DNA of 64,000 nucleotides. It comes from Pseudomonas sp. GCEP-101 (lineage in GTDB: Bacteria; Pseudomonadota; Gammaproteobacteria; Pseudomonadales; Pseudomonadaceae). The position numbers were made by a program, and so were the translations under genes. The notes beneath the pieces were generated by a model. The model searched no databases and was not told the origin of the DNA. It saw only the letters and a program-made list of their open reading frames with translations. The DNA lies in contig NZ_CP104011.1 of NCBI RefSeq assembly GCF_025133575.1, positions 4,534,965 to 4,598,964 of the forward strand, read 5' to 3'. Positions 57,726 through 64,000 of the stretch are shown in pieces (the first letter of the stretch is position 1; every line of letters begins with the position of its first letter).

Positions 57726-58163
57726 ATGAACAACAAGAACCTGCTGTGTGGCCTGCTGTTGGTGGCCGGCCTGGGTGTTTCGGGTCTGGCCCTGTCCCAC
57801 GGCAACGTGACGCCCCAGGCAGTGGATACCACGGGGCTGGAGCCGCTGGGCAAGGAATGGCGCGACACCAACCCCTACCGCGAGCCCTACGCCAACCACG
57901 CCAAGGCGGTGGAGATCGGCGCGTCGGCCTACAACCAGAACTGCGCGCGCTGCCACGGGCTGGAAGCCAAGTCCGGCGGCATCGCCCCGGACCTGCGCAT
58001 GCTCGATCCCGGCGCCGAGGGTGACGAGTGGTTCAAGGAGCGGGTAATCAACGGCGCGGTGCGTGACGGCGCCGTCTACATGCCGAAGATGGCCGACTAC
58101 ATCAGCCAGGAAGGCCTCTGGGCGATCCGCACCTACCTGGACAGCGTGCACGTGGAAGAGTGA
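57726..58163 (+). CDS. pedF: Cytochrome c-550, PedF/ExaB-like
   Basis: 145 aa, signal peptide NKNLLCGLLLVAGLGVSGLA, one heme site CARCH (SAYNQNCARCHGLEAKSGGI) and a C-terminal Met candidate (VYMPKMADYISQEGLWAIRT). It accepts electrons from PQQ alcohol dehydrogenases in the periplasm and passes them to the oxidase. Followed without gap by the binding protein gene. The ATG at 57726 fits an AGAGGA site better than the preceding GTG. Confidence 0.9.
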   Translation: MNNKNLLCGLLLVAGLGVSGLALSHGNVTPQAVDTTGLEPLGKEWRDTNPYREPYANHAKAVEIGASAYNQNCARCHGLEAKSGGIAPDLRMLDPGAEGDEWFKERVINGAVRDGAVYMPKMADYISQEGLWAIRTYLDSVHVEE

Positions 58164-58168
58164 CCGCC

Positions 58169-59056
58169 ATGCGCCTGCCCAAGCTGCTGGTCGGCCTGCT
58201 CCTGTGCCTGCTGCTGGGGCAGGCACAGGCCGGTGTCCGTCCTTACGAGGACATGGTCGCCAGCGGTGTGCTGCGGGTGGCCGTGTACGAGAACTTCCCG
58301 CCCTACAGCTTCATGCAGGGCGGGCAGCCGCGCGGGGTCGATATCGATCTGGCGCAGCGCCTGGCCAGCGGGCTTGGCCTGCGTGCCGAGTTCCTCTGGG
58401 TCACCCCGGGCGAACGCCTGGACGACGACCTGCGCAACTTCATCTGGAAGGGCCACTACCTGCGTCCCGGCGTGGTCGCCGACGTGATGCTGCGCGTGCC
58501 CTACGACCGCCAGTACGCCAACCGCCGCAACGACGTCGGCGAGTTCGCCAACGAGCAGGTGGTGATGTTCGGCCCTTACCAGCGTGAGCGCTGGCAGGTG
58601 GTCAGCGACGACCGCCGGCTGCCGGAGGTGGACACCATCGCCGCCTTCCGCGAACACCCCATCGGCGTCGAACTGGACAGCGTGCCGTCCTTCTACCTGA
58701 CCTCGGTGCTGGGCGGCCAGCTCAGCCGCATGACCGTGCACTTTCCCAGCACCCAGGCGGCGTTCGATGGCCTGCGCGAAGGCAAGGTGGACGCGGTGAT
58801 GGCGCTGCGCGGCGAACTGGACTGGATGCGCGCGCAAGCGGCCGACGAGCACCTGAAGAACGCCGAGAACACCTACCCGAACCTCGGCCAGCCCGAGTGG
58901 GACATCGGCATGGCGGTGCATGAAAGCAATCGCCAGCTCTCCAACGCCCTGGACGGCGAGCTGGAGGAACTGGTGCGCAGCGGCGAACTGGCCAAGCTCT
59001 ACGCGGCCTACGGCGTGCGCTACGAACTGCCGGGGCTTTATCAGGACGTGCAGTGA
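58169..59056 (+). CDS. Periplasmic solute-binding protein of the ped cluster (SBP family 3)
   Basis: 295 aa with signal peptide (LPKLLVGLLLCLLLGQAQAG) and a family 3 SBP fold (GVLRVAVYENFPPYSFMQGG, RGVDIDLAQRLASGLGLRAE, ... LREGKVDAVMALRGELDWMR). There is no ABC permease in view, and binding proteins of this type accompany PQQ alcohol dehydrogenase genes in Pseudomonas and methylotrophs (MxaJ/XoxJ-like role in enzyme maturation or PQQ/metal handling). I infer that role here rather than nutrient transport. The start lies directly after the pedF stop. Confidence 0.85.
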   Translation: MRLPKLLVGLLLCLLLGQAQAGVRPYEDMVASGVLRVAVYENFPPYSFMQGGQPRGVDIDLAQRLASGLGLRAEFLWVTPGERLDDDLRNFIWKGHYLRPGVVADVMLRVPYDRQYANRRNDVGEFANEQVVMFGPYQRERWQVVSDDRRLPEVDTIAAFREHPIGVELDSVPSFYLTSVLGGQLSRMTVHFPSTQAAFDGLREGKVDAVMALRGELDWMRAQAADEHLKNAENTYPNLGQPEWDIGMAVHESNRQLSNALDGELEELVRSGELAKLYAAYGVRYELPGLYQDVQ

Positions 59057-59185
59057 GGGCGAGAGCAGGCACTGGTGCGCACTACTGCTGAGGACCGCCG
59101 CCGGGTTCCGGTGGCAGTCGCCGTTTTCGCCGTCAGACACTTTTCCCCGCACGTCGAGCGGCAGACGCTGCCCATCACTCGACTG

Positions 59186-59335
59186 TAGGAGCGCGCCATG
59201 CGCGCGATCGCGGGCATGGCCCGCTCCTACAGGACATGCCCATCTCTCCCGAAACGTAGGAGCGGACTCCGTCCGCGATCGGTCCGCATTGCGCCGGATG
59301 CCATCGCGGACGGAGTCCGCTCCTACGCACGCCAC
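59186..59335. repeat. Two REPINs (GCGC/GGGC and GGAC stems)
   Basis: GTAGGAGCGCGCCATGCGCG facing GGGCATGGCCCGCTCCTAC (59186-59231) and GTAGGAGCGGACTCCGTCCG facing its complement (59257-59326). The 59057-59485 gap holds these plus the pedH promoter. Confidence 0.85.
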
Positions 59336-59365
59336 TATTTACGCGCCTCTGCGGCCAGGTACTGC

Positions 59366-59378
59366 TACCAAGGAACTA
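59366..59378 (+). promoter_or_regulatory. Shared ped-regulon motif, copy 2, with pedH promoter
   Basis: TACCAAGGAACTA, 107 bp before the pedH start. A -35-like TTGTTG (59401-59406) and a -10-like AAGAAT (59424-59429, 17 bp later) follow; the -10 is 58 bp from the motif start, as in copy 1. Confidence 0.6.
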
Positions 59379-59485
59379 GAAAATTCGGCACTGCGTTCAA
59401 TTGTTGGTGCGCCCCGCCAAACCAAGAATCGTCGACAGCCGGGAGATTCTTCCGGGTACAACAACAATCGCAGAGGCGCACCGCC

Positions 59486-61255
59486 ATGAGACAGCTTCAA
59501 CCTTTCGCCCGCACCGTGCTGTTTACCGCCATCAGCCTGACCACCCTGGGCGCCCACGCCGGCGTCACCGACCAGGACATCAGCGATTCCGCCAAGCGTA
59601 CCGACCAGATCGTGGTCAACGGGATCAACCAGCAGGGTCAGCGCTTCAGCCCGCTGAACACCCTGAACAGCGATAACGTGCAGGAACTGCGGCCGGTCTG
59701 GGCGCTGTCCTTCGGCGGCGAGAAGCAGCGCGGGCAGCAGGCGCAACCGCTGGTGAAGGACGGCGTGATGTACGTCACTGCCTCCTACTCGCGGGTGTTC
59801 GCCGCCGACGCGCGCACCGGTCGCAAGCTGTGGCAGTACGACGCGCGCCTGCCCGACGGCATCATGCCGTGCTGCGACGTGATCAACCGTGGCGTGGCCC
59901 TCTACGGCGACCTGGTGATCTTCGGTACCCTCGACGCCAAGCTGGTCGCCCTGAACAAGGACACCGGCAAGGTGGTGTGGAAGAAGACCGTGGCCGACTA
60001 CAAGGCCGGCTACTCCATCTCCGCCGCGCCGCTGATCGCCAAGGGCAAGCTGATCACCGGCGTGGCCGGCGGCGAGTTCGGCGTGGTCGGCAAGATCGAA
60101 GCCTACGACCCCACCAACGGCGAACTGCTGTGGAGCCGCCCGACCGTCGAAGGCCACATGGGCTACGTCTACAAGGACGGCAAGGCCATCGAGAACGGCA
60201 TCTCCGGCGGCGAAGCGGGCAAGACCTGGCCGGGCGACCTGTGGAAGACCGGCGGCGCCGCGCCGTGGCTGGGCGGCTACTACGACCCCAGCACCGACTC
60301 GCTGTTCATCGGCACCGGCAACCCGTCGCCGTGGAACTCGCACCTGCGCCCCGGCGACAACCTGTTCTCCTCCTCGCGCCTGGCGTTGAACCCGGACGAC
60401 GGCTCGATCAAGTGGCACTTCCAGACCACCCCGCACGACGGCTGGGACTTCGACGGCGTCAACGAGCTGGTGTCCTTCGACTACCAGGACGGCGGCAAGA
60501 CCGTGAAGGCCGCGGCCACCGCCGACCGCAACGGCTTCTTCTACGTGCTCGACCGCACCAACGGCAAGTTCATCCGCGGCTTCCCGTTCGTGGACAAGGT
60601 GACCTGGGCCAAGGGCCTGGACAAGGACGGCCGGCCGATCTACGACGACGCCCACCGCCCGGGCGCGCCGAGCGCCGACGGCAAGGGCACCTCGGTGTTC
60701 GTCGCGCCGTCCTTCCTGGGCGGCAAGAACTGGATGCCCATGGCCTACAGCCAGGACACCGGCCTGTTCTACGTGCCGTCCAACGAGTGGGGCATGGACA
60801 TGTGGAACGAGAACATCGCCTACAAGAAGGGCGCGGCGTACCTCGGCGCCGGCTTCACCATCAAGCCGCTGAACGACAAGTACATCGGCGTGCTGCGCGC
60901 CATTGATCCGAAGACCGGCAAGCAGGTCTGGCGCTACGAGAACTACGCGCCGCTGTGGGGCGGCGTGCTGGCGACCCACGGCAACCTGGTGTTCACCGGC
61001 AACCCCGAGGGCTACCTGATGGCCTTCGACGCCAAGACCGGCAAGAAGCTCTACCAGTTCAACACCGGCTCGGGCGTGATCGCCTCGCCGATCACCTGGG
61101 AAATGGATGGCGAGCAGTACGTCACCGTCCTCTCCGGCTGGGGCGGCGCGGTGCCGCTGTGGGGCGGCGAAGTGGCCAAGCGCATCAAGGACCTCGACCA
61201 GGGCGGCATGATCTGGACCTTCAAGCTGCCCAAGGATCTGGTGGCGAAGAAGTGA
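59486..61255 (+). CDS. pedH: PQQ-dependent alcohol dehydrogenase, lanthanide (PedH) type
   Basis: 589 aa with signal peptide (ARTVLFTAISLTTLGAHAGV). Eight-bladed quinoprotein: vicinal disulfide Cys129-Cys130 (MPCCDVINRG), metal ligands Glu197 (GGEFGVVG) and Asn279 (GTGNPSPWN), catalytic Asp321 in HDGWDFDGVNEL. Asp323, two residues later, is the extra carboxylate that marks lanthanide-dependent enzymes; calcium-type ExaA has Ser there. It oxidises short alcohols (ethanol, 2-phenylethanol class) to aldehydes and passes electrons to the PedF-like cytochrome. No fused heme domain. Own promoter and terminator. Confidence 0.92.
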   Translation: MRQLQPFARTVLFTAISLTTLGAHAGVTDQDISDSAKRTDQIVVNGINQQGQRFSPLNTLNSDNVQELRPVWALSFGGEKQRGQQAQPLVKDGVMYVTASYSRVFAADARTGRKLWQYDARLPDGIMPCCDVINRGVALYGDLVIFGTLDAKLVALNKDTGKVVWKKTVADYKAGYSISAAPLIAKGKLITGVAGGEFGVVGKIEAYDPTNGELLWSRPTVEGHMGYVYKDGKAIENGISGGEAGKTWPGDLWKTGGAAPWLGGYYDPSTDSLFIGTGNPSPWNSHLRPGDNLFSSSRLALNPDDGSIKWHFQTTPHDGWDFDGVNELVSFDYQDGGKTVKAAATADRNGFFYVLDRTNGKFIRGFPFVDKVTWAKGLDKDGRPIYDDAHRPGAPSADGKGTSVFVAPSFLGGKNWMPMAYSQDTGLFYVPSNEWGMDMWNENIAYKKGAAYLGAGFTIKPLNDKYIGVLRAIDPKTGKQVWRYENYAPLWGGVLATHGNLVFTGNPEGYLMAFDAKTGKKLYQFNTGSGVIASPITWEMDGEQYVTVLSGWGGAVPLWGGEVAKRIKDLDQGGMIWTFKLPKDLVAKK

Positions 61256-61276
61256 TGTTCGCGTGACCTGAGCGAA

Positions 61277-61305
61277 GGGCCGGCCATTGTGCCGGCCCTT
61301 TGTCT
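61277..61305 (+). terminator. Intrinsic terminator of pedH
   Basis: GGGCCGGC, 6-nt loop, GCCGGCCC, then TTTGTCTTT, 22 bases past the stop codon. Confidence 0.9.
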
Positions 61306-61348
61306 TTACAGCGCCGTTCGGAAGGCCCCAACCCATCCGCGCTCCATT

Positions 61349-61726
61349 GTAGGAGCGGGCCATGCCCGCGATCCGCCGGCTGGGCTGGCGCCTTCCTCTG
61401 CACCGGTACCGGTCCTGTATTGCTGCGTTGGCTTGGGTATTTCTGCGCCGCATCGGTGTGCGCGCGGACTCTGTGTTTCGCCCCCTCGGGCGACCTTCTT
61501 TGGCAAACGACCCAAAGAAGGCAAAGGTCTTGCCCCGGACATCCGGTTTTTCGCTTAGGCGAAAAATTCCCTCGTTGAAGCGAAGTTTCAGGGGCACGCG
61601 CTGACGGGCCATCCCTGGCCCGACAGCGCTCTCGCGACATCCCTGTCGCTCAACCCCTGAAACTCCGCTTCCACTCGGCCTGCTGAACGGGGCGTTCGGA
61701 GTGTGCGGATACTTCTCTGGAAGTCT
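61349..61726 (+). repeat. Dispersed structured element, copy B (~378 bp)
   Basis: Same order of parts as copy A at 28906. It begins with a GGGC REP (61349), then hairpin CCTTCTTTGG/CCAAAGAAGG (61494-61503/61512-61521), hairpin TTTTTCGC/GCGAAAAA (61547-61554/61559-61566), outer helix GTTTCAGGGG/CCCCTGAAAC (61585-61594/61654-61663) around two further hairpins, and the end GGAAGTCT. Compared with copy A, several helix positions changed on both strands together. Confidence 0.85.
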
Positions 61727-61749
61727 TCAAGAGCGAGAGCGAACACGCT

Positions 61750-62025
61750 CTTCGTAGGAGCGGACCTTGTCCGCGAAATCCTTCACGGCGGACCTTGCGC
61801 TGATAGAAAGCGCAGGCGCTCGCCGCCCTGTAGGAGCGAGCTCGCTCGCGAACCGCCCAGCTCAAATCTTCCCTTGGTAGGAGCGGGCCATGCCCGCGAT
61901 TCGTCGGCAGGGCCGAAGGTGTTCGGGTTCGCGAGCAAGCTCGCTCCTACAATTCCGCGCTTGGCCTTGGCCGACAAAGTCCGCCGCCGCGAATGTCGCG
62001 GACAAGGTCCGCTCCTACGAAATCG
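61750..62025. repeat. REP cluster between element copies B and C
   Basis: Units of at least three stem types: GGAC (about 61756 and facing at 61998-62020), GAGC (about 61831 and facing at 61928-61951) and GGGC (about 61879). No coding sequence is supported between 61256 and 62572. Confidence 0.8.
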
Positions 62026-62060
62026 CATCCCCTCGACGCTCTTGCTTTGTTTGCTCTTTA

Positions 62061-62434
62061 AGACTTCCAGAGCGATCACCGCGCGCTCCGAGTGCCCCTT
62101 CAGGAGGCCGAGCGGAGTCGAAATTTCAGGGGTTGAGCGACAGGGATGTCGCGAGAGCTGCGATGGGCCAGGGATGGCCCTTCGCGGCGTGCCCCTGAAA
62201 CTTCGATGGAGCGAGGGAAGTCCCGCGAAGCGGGACCCGGATGCAGGGGCAAGCGCTTTGGTTACTTTCTCGCGTTTGAGAAAGTGACTCGCCCGAGGGG
62301 GCGAAACAAAATCCCTGAGCACACGCCGATGCGGCGCAGAACCACCCAAGCAGAAGCAGCAGTTCTGCAACATCCTCGGAGCAGAGGTTTGGCGCCGGCC
62401 CTGCCGGCGGATCGCGGGCATGGCCCGCTCCTAC
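62061..62434 (-). repeat. Dispersed structured element, copy C (inverted, ~374 bp)
   Basis: Reverse complement of the A/B arrangement, ending at a facing GGGC REP (to 62434). In element orientation it keeps the three helices: GTCACTTTCTC pairing GAGAAAGTAAC with one wobble (62261-62271/62278-62288), GTCCCGC/GCGGGAC (62220-62236) and the outer helix (62123-62132/62192-62201). Faces copy B across 334 bp. Confidence 0.85.
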
Positions 62435-62456
62435 AAAGAGCCCGTTCCCTCTCTAC

Positions 62457-62469
62457 TACCAAATGAGTA
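62457..62469 (+). promoter_or_regulatory. Shared ped-regulon motif, copy 3
   Basis: TACCAAATGAGTA, 103 bp before the aldehyde dehydrogenase start; a -10-like TAAGAT (62516-62521) begins 59 bp after the motif start, nearly the same geometry as at pedF and pedH. Confidence 0.6.
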
Positions 62470-62572
62470 ACCCACCGCTCCCATGGGTGCATTCCGGGCC
62501 GGGAAGGGCGCTGCCTAAGATCGCTCCATGACCTGGCCGATTCGGGCCGGGGCCCGACAGGAGAGCATCCCC

Positions 62573-64000
62573 ATGATCTACGCCGCACCCGGAACCCCCG
62601 GCGCCGTCGTCACCCTCAAGCCGCGTTACGGCAACTACATCGGCGGCGAGTTCGTAGCGCCGGTGCTGGGCCAGTACTTCAGCAACACCTCGCCGGTGAA
62701 CGGCGAGGTCATCGCCGAGTTCCCGCGCTCCACCGCCGAAGACATCGAGCGCGCCCTCGACGCTGCCCACGCCGCCGCTGCCAGCTGGGGCCGCACCTCC
62801 GTGCAGGACCGTGCGCTGATCCTGCTGAAGATCGCCGACCGCATCGAGCAGAACCTGGAACAGCTCGCCGTCGCCGAAACCTGGGACAACGGCAAGGCCG
62901 TGCGCGAGACGCTGAATGCCGACGTGCCGCTGGCCGCCGACCACTTCCGCTACTACGCCGGCTGCATCCGCGCGCAGGAGGGCGGCGCCGCCGAGATCAA
63001 CGAGAACACCGTTGCCTACCACATCCACGAACCGCTGGGCGTGGTGGGGCAGATCATCCCGTGGAACTTCCCGCTGCTGATGGCCGCGTGGAAGCTGGCC
63101 CCGGCACTGGCCGCCGGCAACTGCGTGGTGCTCAAGCCGGCCGAGCAGACCCCGCTGTCGATCATGCTGCTGGCCGAGATCATCGGCGACCTGCTGCCGC
63201 CGGGCGTGCTGAACATCGTCCAGGGCTTCGGCAAGGAAGCGGGCCAGGCGCTGGCCACCAGCAAACGCATCGCCAAGATCGCCTTCACCGGTTCGACCCC
63301 GGTCGGCTCGCACATCCTCCACTGCGCGGCGGAGAACATCATCCCCTCCACCGTGGAGCTGGGCGGCAAGAGCCCGAACATCTTCTTCGAGGACATCATG
63401 CAGGCGGAGCCGGCCTTCATCGAGAAAGCCGCCGAGGGCCTGGTGCTGGCCTTCTTCAACCAGGGCGAGGTCTGCACCTGCCCGTCGCGGGCGCTGGTGC
63501 AGGAGTCCATCTTCGAGCCGTTCATGGCCGTGGTGATGAAGAAGATCAAGGCCATCAAGCGCGGCAACCCGCTGGACACCGAGACCATGGTCGGCGCCCA
63601 GGCCTCGCAGCAGCAGTACGAGAAGATTCTCTCCTACCTGGACATCGCCCAGGGCGAGGGCGCCGAGCTGCTCACCGGCGGCTCCAGCGAGCGCCTGGAG
63701 GGCGACCTGGCCAGCGGTTACTACATCCAGCCGACCCTGCTCAAGGGCAACAACAAGATGCGCGTGTTCCAGGAGGAAATCTTCGGGCCGGTGGTGGGCG
63801 TGACCACCTTCAAGGACGAAGCCGAAGCCCTGGCGATCGCCAACGACACCGAGTTCGGCCTCGGCGCCGGCGTCTGGACCCGCGACATCAACCGTGCCTG
63901 GCGCATGGGGCGTGGCATCCAGTCTGGCCGCGTGTGGACCAACTGCTACCACCTGTACCCGGCGCACGCCGCGTTCGGTGGCTACAAGAAGTCCGGCGTA
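62573..64000 (+). CDS. NAD+-dependent aldehyde dehydrogenase, ExaC/PedI/AcoD type (C-terminus outside window)
   Basis: 476 residues visible of roughly 506. Opening MIYAAPGTPGAVVTLKPRYG, NYIGGEFVAPVLGQYFSNTS; cofactor loop VGQIIPWNFPLLMAAWKLAP, KPAEQTPLSIMLLAE, FTGSTPVGSH; general base Glu in STVELGGKSPNIF; catalytic Cys in FFNQGEVCTCPSRALV, the group-typical CTC triad. It oxidises acetaldehyde or larger aldehydes released by the quinoprotein dehydrogenases. AGGAGAG precedes the start. Shares the TACCAA motif with pedF and pedH, so it is likely part of the same regulon. Reading frame is intact to base 64000. Confidence 0.93.
   Translation, partial: MIYAAPGTPGAVVTLKPRYGNYIGGEFVAPVLGQYFSNTSPVNGEVIAEFPRSTAEDIERALDAAHAAAASWGRTSVQDRALILLKIADRIEQNLEQLAVAETWDNGKAVRETLNADVPLAADHFRYYAGCIRAQEGGAAEINENTVAYHIHEPLGVVGQIIPWNFPLLMAAWKLAPALAAGNCVVLKPAEQTPLSIMLLAEIIGDLLPPGVLNIVQGFGKEAGQALATSKRIAKIAFTGSTPVGSHILHCAAENIIPSTVELGGKSPNIFFEDIMQAEPAFIEKAAEGLVLAFFNQGEVCTCPSRALVQESIFEPFMAVVMKKIKAIKRGNPLDTETMVGAQASQQQYEKILSYLDIAQGEGAELLTGGSSERLEGDLASGYYIQPTLLKGNNKMRVFQEEIFGPVVGVTTFKDEAEALAIANDTEFGLGAGVWTRDINRAWRMGRGIQSGRVWTNCYHLYPAHAAFGGYKKSGV

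Noticed and set aside
59339..61612. Minus-strand open frame of 757 codons opposite pedH
   Set aside because: Antisense to an intact quinoprotein gene; the part beyond 61300 falls in the structured repeat.
61306..62588. Several short frames in the structured repeat copies (and 28688-29401) that share Arg/Pro-rich peptides such as RPRGRN
   Set aside because: The peptide similarity follows from DNA similarity; the copies change bases so as to keep hairpins, not codons, and there are no ribosome sites. Treated as repeat, not genes.
1..64000. Phage, insertion sequence or genomic-island signature
   Set aside because: No transposase, integrase, tRNA boundary or composition break seen; genes are typical chromosomal pseudomonad loci.

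Overview
The window is 64 kb of GC-rich chromosome with tightly packed genes. Several features point to a Pseudomonas close to the P. citronellolis / P. nitroreducens / P. aeruginosa group, though the species is inferred and not proven: many REP palindromes of the GTAGGAGC type, an OprD-type porin, the gntR-gntK-gntP-gapN gluconate locus, a DUF2790 protein, ped/exa quinoprotein genes and numerous c-di-GMP enzymes. I see no tRNA, rRNA, CRISPR array, intact transposase or prophage.

Layout. 0-5.8 kb: a truncated alcohol dehydrogenase with a divergent LysR regulator, an SMP-30-like propeller, a RocR-like EAL phosphodiesterase and an APC amino-acid transporter. 6-8.7 kb: otsB and otsA separated by a GH15 glucoamylase gene that has lost its middle. 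8.9-9.6 kb: a small conserved protein and a cold-shock protein. 9.7-19.8 kb: an IclR-controlled beta-oxidation-type locus (acyl-CoA dehydrogenase, MFS carrier, enoyl-CoA hydratase, 3-hydroxyacyl-CoA dehydrogenase, thiolase, class III CoA-transferase, OprD porin). Its gene set resembles the dca adipate/dicarboxylate pathway. 20-26.4 kb: a lipoprotein, a MerR/flavodoxin pair, two diguanylate cyclases, a PaiB-like protein and a hypothetical protein. 26.6-33.2 kb: an rlhA-like U32 gene, then an esterase / monooxygenase / amidohydrolase operon. 33.5-36.8 kb: an ECF sigma / anti-sigma pair divergent from a catalase-like peroxidase, a cytochrome b561 and a DUF2790 protein, with matching ECF-type promoters on both sides. 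36.9-42 kb: an ADP-ribosylglycohydrolase, a membrane protein, a sterol-desaturase-family enzyme and a protein made of three RidA domains. 42.4-47.9 kb: gapN-gntP-gntK and divergent gntR with GntR sites. 48.9-52.4 kb: a tryptophan-tryptophylquinone amine dehydrogenase cluster (large subunit, MauE, MauD, light chain, cytochrome c). 52.8-56.6 kb: codB - PucR regulator - codA. 57-64 kb: an AhpD-like protein, then the quinoprotein alcohol oxidation genes (pedF cytochrome, periplasmic binding protein, pedH-type lanthanide dehydrogenase, aldehyde dehydrogenase cut by the window end).

How the genes work together. Most of the window serves peripheral carbon and nitrogen metabolism. The periplasmic quinoproteins (amine and alcohol dehydrogenases with their cytochromes) produce aldehydes that the exaC/pedI-type dehydrogenase would oxidise. 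The dca-like locus would take up a dicarboxylate, activate it and beta-oxidise it. The gnt and cod loci handle gluconate and cytosine.

The most unusual signals are: (1) a roughly 375-bp element present three times, whose hairpins are kept by compensatory changes although their sequences differ; (2) a TACCAA-type motif at nearly the same distance upstream of all three ped transcription units; (3) mirror-image ECF promoters; (4) an acyl-CoA dehydrogenase frame that has no stop before the MFS gene; (5) the triple RidA protein; (6) the internally deleted GH15 gene in the trehalose operon.
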